Assembly (NCBI GenBank): GCA_032718475.1
Contig: JAUCBJ010007671.1
Coordinates: 1-64,000, forward strand
Source: Nemertoderma westbladi
Taxonomy: Eukaryota > Xenacoelomorpha > Nemertodermatida > Nemertodermatidae
Reading direction: 5' to 3'
Length of the DNA stretch: 64,000 nt
A model generated the notes under the pieces. The model did not search any database. It was not told the origin of the DNA and saw only the letters and a program-made list of their open reading frames with translations. Numbering within the stretch: position 1 is the first letter of the stretch; every line of letters starts with the position of its first letter. Positions 56,146 through 64,000 of this stretch are shown here, piece by piece. A program made the translations under genes and the position numbers.

Positions 56146-57971
56146 ATGAGTGTCTCAGACAAAGAGGCACTAGAGGACAGCTATGAGACGGCGGCTGGAC
56201 CGCCGATTGACGATAGCATTAATATTACTGTTGACGACAATGCCGACTATGACGACGCAGCGAGCGACGCTGACGTAAGTGAACAGGAGGACGAGACAGT
56301 GACTAGTGAGGAAGAACAACAACCAGAGGTAATAGTATTAGGATCCCCTACCACTACTGTAAGGAAGGATTGTACAGCAGCCCGACCAGAGGTGAGTGAT
56401 AGGGAGGGTAGTGTAGCAGAAGCGAGAGCCCGGAGCCCGGTTTCCAGACCTGTGGGTATGGTAAGTGCCGTGGTCCCAGCGGCTGTAAGGAGTACCCGTA
56501 GTTCCCGGAATAATCCTTCAAGTCCACCAAGTGTAAGTCAGGTAAGTGAGAGAGAACTTGACATCGCGATAAAGAAGAAACTTCGCGCGCATGCCGGACA
56601 TATAACTCGGACGACGGACAAGGTAAGGAAGATGTTAGCCGACTCAGCAAACATCGGTTAGTAGAGATTAGAAGAGGATATAACTCAGCGTTATTCAAGC
56701 AGACGGAGGAGCTTGCAGTCCTAGCGAAGAAGGCAGTAGAGTCTCAGTCGAGCAACGTGGCGACGAGGGTTTACGATAGGGTTTTGGCAGCCCTGTTGGA
56801 GCACCGCGAGTTATCGGAGCGATTCCGACGAGTTAGGACGGAGAACTGGCTGCTATGGGCATCACAAGCGCAGGCGACTCAAGTGAGTGACGCAGAGTTA
56901 AGAGACTTAGTGGAGCGAGAAGAGATCCAGGATAAAGAAGAGCACCGTTATCAGAGGGAAGTTACTAGCTGGCTGATGCAGAATGGAGTGGTAGTACCGG
57001 GCCAGGTGCTACCGACGACGGAGAACATCCAACAGAGGACGTTGACTCCACCCAACGACGCATCTAGAGACAGCGGCGATTCCCAGGTTAGTCACGCGCG
57101 AGGGAAGGTTATATGTGCTAGATCCCTTGTTTCTCACAACTCGGCGGAGGAGAGAAGACGCCGACTGGACGAACAACAGGCGGAAGTTTTGCGTGCATCG
57201 GAAGCACGGAAGGAAGCCGAGCGGGAACGGGAGCGCACACGTAAGTTGGACGCGGAGTTACGAGAGTTGGAGGATATAAGTAAGCGCGAGTGAGCGGAAC
57301 GCGAGCAAAAGGAGTGCGAGCTTCAAGCCGAGCGCGAGCGCAAGGAACTCGAACGCGAACAGAGAGAACGCGAACTCCAACTCGAACATGAGCGCAAGAA
57401 ACTCGAACGTGAACAGAAGGAACGCGAGCTTCAACTCGAACGCGAACGCAAGGAACGCGAACTCGAGATCGAGAAAAGAAGACGCGCATTGTATGAAGAG
57501 AAGGAGCGAGTGGAAGAAGAGAGCGCAGCGAGACGAGCGAGGGAAGAAGAAGAACGTAAACTGGCGCAGTTGGAAAGTGCGAGATTAGATTAGTTTAGAG
57601 AGCGAAGAACGGACTAGGAAGGTGAACGAAATCGCCGAGAAGGGGATGCGAATGATCGAAGAATGTGGGGCGAGTGTAGGGACCGAGTTGCGAGAACTGT
57701 TCGCACTGCAGAAGGCCGAACAGGAAGCGAGAACTCCGACTATACGCGAGTCGACGACGACCAGAATTCCTATACCCGGTCCAGCTATTACGAGTACACG
57801 GATCGCTAAACCGTTCTCTATATATCGCACGCCAGTTGGTATTAGTGCTTCACCCATCGCCCAGAATCCACGGCATCAGAACACCGCACCACTATACACC
57901 GAACGAGACAATGAAGAGTTTAGAGGAGAAACTCCGATGGGCCGAGTATTGGGCGAACCGAACCCGCGGGT
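56146..57971 (+). pseudogene. PaoA-3 Gag N-terminal half, multiply broken
   Basis: ATG at 56146. Same protein as PaoA-2 with a small deletion near 56658, a TGA at about 57291 shared with PaoA-1 (KRE then stop), a 4-nt insertion near 57588 and a frame change around 57990. Coiled coil encoded at about 57180-57580. Confidence 0.85.
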
Positions 57972-60900
57972 TTGGAATACGCGGACGGAGCGCCGACCCA
58001 GAACTTCCGGGTTAAACCGGAAGAGGGATCATATGAGAGACAGCGGATTACTCAGATAGAGCCGACTATACAACAGAACCCTAGCCAGGAATTTATTACG
58101 AGGGATGAGTTGAGTGCTAGTTTAGCGCAAGCTATATCGCCGCACATCCAACCTATAACGGACATGCTTAGCAACCTACGGTTAAAGGAAGCAGCCCAGG
58201 TAAGGAGTAATTCTAATCCTAGCAGGCCTGAGTTAGATAAAGTCCAACCTAGTCAACGAGTACGCATATCGGAGGAAACTATTCCACATAGACCTCAGGT
58301 AAGGACGCCTGTCGCGAACATCTCTAATCCCGATTTCGAAAATTCGGCCGAGAAATTTATACAAGATGCTTGGGTCAGGGCCTCGGCGCGCAAACCATCG
58401 CGAGCGCTAAGGACTGACACCGAGTCAAGCGATGAAGAGGAAGACATGAGATGTCAGAAGTCCCGAAACTATAAGGAAAGAAGGACGGACGCGGAGCAGG
58501 TAAGTTTGAACCACCGGGAAAGGACCAGACTTAACAACCCTGCGGAACTAAACCATTTGTTAACCCGGAACGATGCAACCCTTAGGGACATAGGTAAGTT
58601 TGCTGCTAGGCAAGGACTGCCGACGCAACAACCCCAGAAGTTTATGGGCAACCATAAGCATTGGAGGACTTTCAAAACCTATGTCGACGAGCAGCTAACC
58701 AACAGCACCTTTACTCCCAACGAGAAGTTCAACTATTTGCTTCAAATGCTCCATCGAGAACCTAGAGCTATTGCTGATAACTTCGTCGGCAACGAAAGAG
58801 CATTCGAGTTAGCAATGAAGACGCTTAGCGACATCTACGGGAATAAAACCAAGATGGCACAGTCGATAGTAGAAGACTTGGGTAAGGGCGGAAGGATTAC
58901 AACTCCGTTAGAGCTGTTGAACTTAGCGAACGCTATTTCGAACGCATTGGACATCTTGAGGACGGTGAATCTACCTCATCATGGTGATCACGCCGAAGTT
59001 TTGAAAAGCGTAATTAGACGTTTAAACATGCGTTATCGACAGAAATGGCGCAAATTAGAGAATAAGTTGGAGGGCCAAGGTAAGGTGTTGACACTTCAGC
59101 ATATTCATGACATGATAGCCACAGACGCAGTAGCAGAGATGAAATCAAACTTCTCAGAGGAGAATATGAGAGAGTCTAAACCTGTTACCGGTAAGTCTAT
59201 GGTAAGTTTTGACGATGACAGGACCACTGTGACATTTAACTCAGTAGACAGATATAATTCGAGTACCCCAGCCTTTAGATCAGACTCGCGAGTATGGTCA
59301 GGTGAGCGGTTAGATAGACCTAGGTTAAAGCAACAGGAGTTGCCGGATGGATTTGTAGGTTGCCAATACTGTTTACTAAAGGAGGTAAGATCTGACGACC
59401 ATAAGTTAGATAGTTGCAGACGGTTCAAAGAATTAAATTCGGAACAGAGAAGAGTTCAAGTGCGGACGTTGGACACCTGTTGGGCATGTCTTACGCCAGG
59501 CCATGTACGGCGGCAGTGCCCAATCAGCAAGGACGGATGCATGGAATGCGGCAGACTACATCACAAGTTGCTACATGCGGATTTCCACACCCCGACGGAC
59601 CGTTACTTACAGCGAAATCCTCACAGGAAGGGGAGCAAAGAACCCGTATCGATAAAGAGGAATACGTACACCGGCATCCAGGACGATGGTTACCAACCAG
59701 GTTCGTCGGATGAGGATGGCGAGTCGAGCGCGAGAGAAGTGACCTGCCAAGGTTTCACCGCGGATAGTTCATCGACCAGCGCGCGGACGTATTTATCATC
59801 GGCCACGTCGGAAATATTTAGCGTGATTCCGGTGAAACTTACTGGCGATAAGGGATCGAAGCGGATATATGTGATGTTGGACACTGCGTCCACATTATCG
59901 TATATCGACGAGGAAGTAGCGAGAGCCGTTTCTAGCTTCCAGGACGCCGAGGAGATCCAAATAGAGTTGAAGTCTATGCATGGGGTAGGAGACCTCAAGG
60001 GACACAGAATTTCGGTAGAACTAGATTCCCTAATTCCGAGAGACCAACATACTCGACAAGAACGGAAAGCTTTGCCATTGGACGGATTTAAGTGTCTAAC
60101 TATGAAGGGATTCGGCAGGCAGTTAGGTAAGGTGCCGCCGATGAGTCCCATAGCACAGGAGTATTTTGACAAGCTCAGGATACCCAGACATCAGGTAGGT
60201 TATAGGAATGTTTCTATGTTGATTGGTGCAGAACAGCTGATCGCACACCAAATATGGGAAACGAGACCAGCTGAGCCGCATGTCAATGGACCGCATGCCC
60301 ATAGGACTATACTAGGTTGGTATACACGAGTACCCATGTCTTATGAGTTTACAGGTGGCGACAAGCCAATGGACAGATACGACGAATTACAGCCTATAAC
60401 TCAACCACCGTTAGTAGAACCACCAGACATAGACGAGTTTAGGAGAACCTGTATTGACCACTATAGTGACTTTAGCGAGTCAGACGAGGAGTTGATTCCC
60501 GATAATGTTAGGTTGTCGGAACCACTTCACAACGACCGGACAGATAGTGAACCCGAGGACTACTGTTATCAGACCCGTGGGTCTGGTTCAGCGGCCCACG
60601 CTACCTATTTGAGTAACGTTTTGACTTATACCAGTATAGTGGAGGGTCAAGTGGCTAAATATCGAGACCTAGACATTTTCCAATACAGTGAGGAGGAACT
60701 GCAGAAGGAATTGATACGCCAGGACCTCGAGACAGGAGCCAGAACCGTCGAATGGCTGGATAGGGACGCAATGGAACCCGGTGGATATGACCTAGCCATG
60801 TCTACTGATGAGAAACGGTCGCTGGAGATGATGGAAGATACCATACGTCTGCTACCGACTGGACATTTTGAAGTTGGAATGTTGTGGCGTCGACAACCAC

Positions 60901-63900
60901 CTAAGTTGGAAAACAACTACAACTTAGCCTTGAAAAGATTAAATGGAGTAAGGGCTCGGTTGTTGAAGAATCCAGACATTAGGGAGAAGTATTGCGCCCA
61001 GATCAACAACTATTTTGCCAAGGGATTTTCTGGGAAGGTAGAGGACCCTGACTTAGTGACAGACCAGACTTATTACCTTCCACACCACTATGTGACTCAC
61101 CCTGACAAGCCAGACAAAGTCCGAGTAGTCAACGACTGCGCAGCAGTCTATAGAGGTATGTCCCTGAATTCAGAGTTGATGGATGGTCCCAACCTGAATA
61201 ATTATTTGATAGGAATACTGTTGCGTTTTAGACAGCGGCGATTCGCATTTACTTGTGACATCGAGGCGATGTTCCACCAGGTAAGAGCCTGTAAGGCAGA
61301 CCAGGATAGCCTTCGATTTCTCTGGTTTGAGAATGAAGACTTATCCGGCCCAGTGGTTACATACCAGATGTACGTTAGGATATTTGGCGCCCGCGATAGT
61401 CCAAACGGCACGCTGTTTGTTCTAAAGAAAACGGCAACAGCCCAGATTGGTAAGTATCCAGTAGAAGTGATCGAGTCCATCTTGAGAAACTTCTACATGG
61501 ACGACGGATTGGTGTCCAAGGACACGGCGGAACAAGCCATAGAAGTGGCTCACGGCCTGCAAGAGTGCTTGGCTACAGGGGGATTTCCTCTGACCAAGTT
61601 CACTACAAACTCGGAGGCCCTATTAGAATCGTTCCCGGTAAAGGATCGCGGGAGCGGAGACATTGAATTGGGGGTAGAACCAATCCCCATGGCGCGAGTA
61701 CTGGGACTCGCTTGGAATCCGAACTCAGATAAATTCCAGGTAAGAGTTAGATTTGAGCCCAGTAGCCCAGACAAAGTTTTGACAAAGAGAATTTGCTTAT
61801 CGACATTAAGTAGACTATTTGACCCGATGAACTTTATCAGTCCGGTTATATTACAGGCACGAGCGTGCATGAGGAAAATTTGGTTGTCCGACATAGAGTG
61901 GGACGAACCAATATCTCCTATACATGCAAAGCAGTGGAGAGAGTGGGAGGCCGAGTTGCATCTATTGAAAAATATAGATGTACCCCGTTCCTACTTTCCG
62001 AATCAGCTGGTTTTCCCAGCTGATTTAGAACTGCATCTATTTAGTGACGCAAGTGACACCGGCTTTGGTATGGTAGCCTACCTTCGCCGAGAGGTGAGTC
62101 AGGACAAGTTTGAGACGGCTTTTGTGACTTCTAGATCAAAGACAATGCCGGCCAAATACATGACTGTCCCTCGTGCAGAGTTACAGGCGGCTGTAGTTTC
62201 AGTCGAGGTAAGTAAGCAGATAACTGATGAGTTAGACACGACATTGACCTTATTCTATTGGACGGACGCATCCTTAGTGTTAGTATACATTGCGGCCGAC
62301 AATATTGCACTAAAGACATTTGTGGCAAATAGACGCGCTCAGATCGTTGACTTTTCGACGAAGGAACAATGGAGACATTGTCCGGGAGTGTTGAACCCGG
62401 CCGACATAACTTCGAGAGGTGCAATGCCGGCGGAATTCTGTCAGGAAGAGTCGCAGGAGTTTTGGTTGCATGGACCTGAATTTCTAACGAGGACACAGGA
62501 ACATTGGCCAGAGCGACTAAAGATTGTGACCAATCCGATGCCTGAAGATGCAGAAGTCAAAGTGGAGAAAGTCTCTAAGTCAAAGTATAAAGCCAAACTT
62601 AAGTCATTGGAGCGGCCTGAAAAGTCATTGGAGCGGCCTGAAGAGTCATTGGAGCGGCCTGAAGAGTCATTGGAGCGGCCCGGAGACCTGTCAGACCAAC
62701 AGACTTACGTGACTACTAGGTCCGGAAGGGTAAGTTACGACGTAAAACCACCCTTACAGACTAAACCGGAGTCACAATTGGTAAGTGACGGACAGAAAAT
62801 GACCGACAAAATGGATCCTTTGGTTTCCAAACCTGCGGGTTTGGATTCGAAACTTCCATTAATTAGCGGACAACCGTCGCTGGCATTAGAGTCATGCAGT
62901 GTTTATGACAAATTACTAAATTCGTCTGCCTCTTGGCTGACAATTTGTAAAAGAACTGCGTGGTTAAGCCGATACATTTTGTACCTTTGTTTAAAACATT
63001 CGGAACATTTGAGAGAACGAACGAGCACTAATAGTGAGCGAATTCAGAAATTGAAACAACCTCTGACAGAGGATGAGATTGATCAAGCGGAATTAAAGCA
63101 TTTGAAACATTATCAAATGTGTGCCTTACCAAAAGAATTCCATCTATTATCGGCTCAACGACCAGTTTTCTATAAACCCCTTAGAAAATGGAGTCCATTA
63201 ATCCATAAGGGTTTAATTTGTCATAGATCGAGAATCCAGACTGTCGACATAAACTCACAGTTTCGGTTCCCAGTGATAATCCCTAGTCACCCAATAGAAT
63301 TGCAAAGAGCGATTCTATAGGATATACACAAGAGGTTGCATCACGCGGGAAAGTTACACTGTTTGTCGGCAGCGAGACAGCGATTCATTCTATTGCAGCC
63401 AAGCAGGGCAGTTGGCACTATGTACGACGCCTGTCTGGTTTGCAAGAGGGTGAACGCCAGAGTATTGGAACAGGAGATGGCTGAACTCCCGGAAGCGAGA
63501 GTGCAGGCATATGACCCACCCTTTACGAACACAGGGGTGGACTGTTTTGGTCCGATTGAGGCAAAGAGTGGACGGCTGACCCACAAGCGATGAGGTCTGC
63601 TACTGACATGCATGGCTAGTAGAGCCATACACATCGAGCGTGTGGCAGACATGTCGACCAAATCTCTGCTCCTGGCCTTGAAGAGATTTATGGCCAGGAG
63701 AGGACTAGTAAAGGCGTTCTACTCCGATAAGGGTACAAACTTTGTCGGAGGGAATAGCGAGTTGAACGCGGCTCATAGAGCGACACAGAATAAGGAAATT
63801 TCTGCAGCACTTTTGCCGCAACGAGTAGAATGGAGATTTAATACTCCAGAAAGTCCTTGGAGAGGAGGAAGTTGGGAGCGTTTAGTTCGCTCTGTGAAGC

Positions 63901-64000
63901 AGGCCATTGCCAAAACATTGCCTGTAAACAAACAACTTACCGACGACGAACTGGTCACCGCTTTCATCGAAATCGAGCATACACTAAACTCGAGGCCGAT
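57972..64000 (+). pseudogene. PaoA-3 gag-pol, runs off window in integrase
   Basis: A frame of 1782 codons open to 63320 with DUF1759, knuckles (CWACLTPGHVRRQC), LDTAS protease, RT (FYMDDGL near 61500), RNase H (FSDASDTGFG near 62045) and the start of integrase. TAG at 63318-63320 and TGA at ~63591-63593 replace codons that are sense in PaoA-2. Integrase continues to the window end (YSDKGTNFVGG near 63725; GGSWERL near 63865). Sequence beyond about 59094 has no inverted partner in the window. Confidence 0.9.
62601..62684 (+). repeat. 21-bp in-frame repeat (four copies)
   Basis: Four tandem units of SLERPE(E/K) code between RNase H and integrase, against two in PaoA-2. Confidence 0.95.

Larger units (their letters stand above)
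19099..59094. repeat. Large inverted repeat (arms 19099-28587 and 33899-59094)
   Basis: The left arm is 9489 bp. The right arm is 33899-36047 plus 52433-59094 (8811 bp) once the 16.4-kb PaoA-2 and one target copy are removed. The difference of 678 bp is explained by the 685-bp leader deletion in the right arm plus small indels. Both arms carry family B, LINE and PaoA in mirrored order with the same nested junctions, so they descend from one nest. The spacer is 28588-33898. Confidence 0.9.

Overview
The window is animal (metazoan) nuclear DNA from a transposon-dense, gene-poor region. The evidence is BEL/Pao LTR retrotransposons (a metazoan-restricted clade) in at least three families, an RTE-like non-LTR retrotransposon in several copies, a MITE-like element, mini- and microsatellites, and two probable host exons with splice-like boundaries. 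Nothing in the sequence lets me name the lineage below Metazoa; an invertebrate is likely.

Layout. 1-7.1 kb: 5' half of a minus-strand BEL/Pao element (family I), cut by the left window edge, with a long AT-rich leader/LTR region. 7.1-11.3 kb: the only stretch that looks like host sequence. It holds a terminal exon of a sugar-transporter-like MFS gene, a 12-bp minisatellite, a ~53-bp satellite, clustered 16-bp palindromes, a MITE-like element and a short Thr/Pro-rich (mucin-like) candidate exon. 11.3-18.5 kb: a plus-strand, decayed BEL/Pao element of family B, with a LINE fragment inside its 5' LTR. 18.5-19.1 kb: an inverted scrap of family B. 19.1-28.6 kb and 33.9-59.1 kb: two arms of a large inverted repeat. 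Each arm reads family B fragment, RTE-like LINE, then a family A Pao element nested in the LINE. 29.1-33.9 kb: five head-to-tail 964-bp copies of the family B gag start lie between the arms. 36.0-52.4 kb: a complete 16.4-kb family A element (PaoA-2) inserted in the LINE of the right arm, with a 5-bp target duplication and two nearly identical 2192-bp LTRs. 53.7 kb to the end: the family A copy of the right arm (PaoA-3), running off the window inside integrase.

Order of events read from nesting: family B first, LINE into B, PaoA-1 into the LINE (target CTAAG), inverted duplication of the whole nest, then PaoA-2 into the duplicated LINE (target GTACT). A stop codon shared by PaoA-1 and PaoA-3 but absent from PaoA-2 supports this.

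PaoA-2 encodes one long gag-pol frame (DUF1759-type Gag, CCHC knuckles, DUF1758-type protease, RT, RNase H, integrase, DUF5641), interrupted by two amber codons. It also has a leader ORF and an unrecognised 218-aa ORF between integrase and the 3' LTR.

The most unusual signals are at nucleotide level: strong sense-strand over-representation of the 5' splice-site octamer CAGGTAAG in the open frames of two Pao families, an array of hairpins just upstream of gag, a palindrome repeated through PaoA-2 about every 2 kb, and a 3' cassette bounded by hairpins sharing one 9-nt loop. All counts were made by eye.
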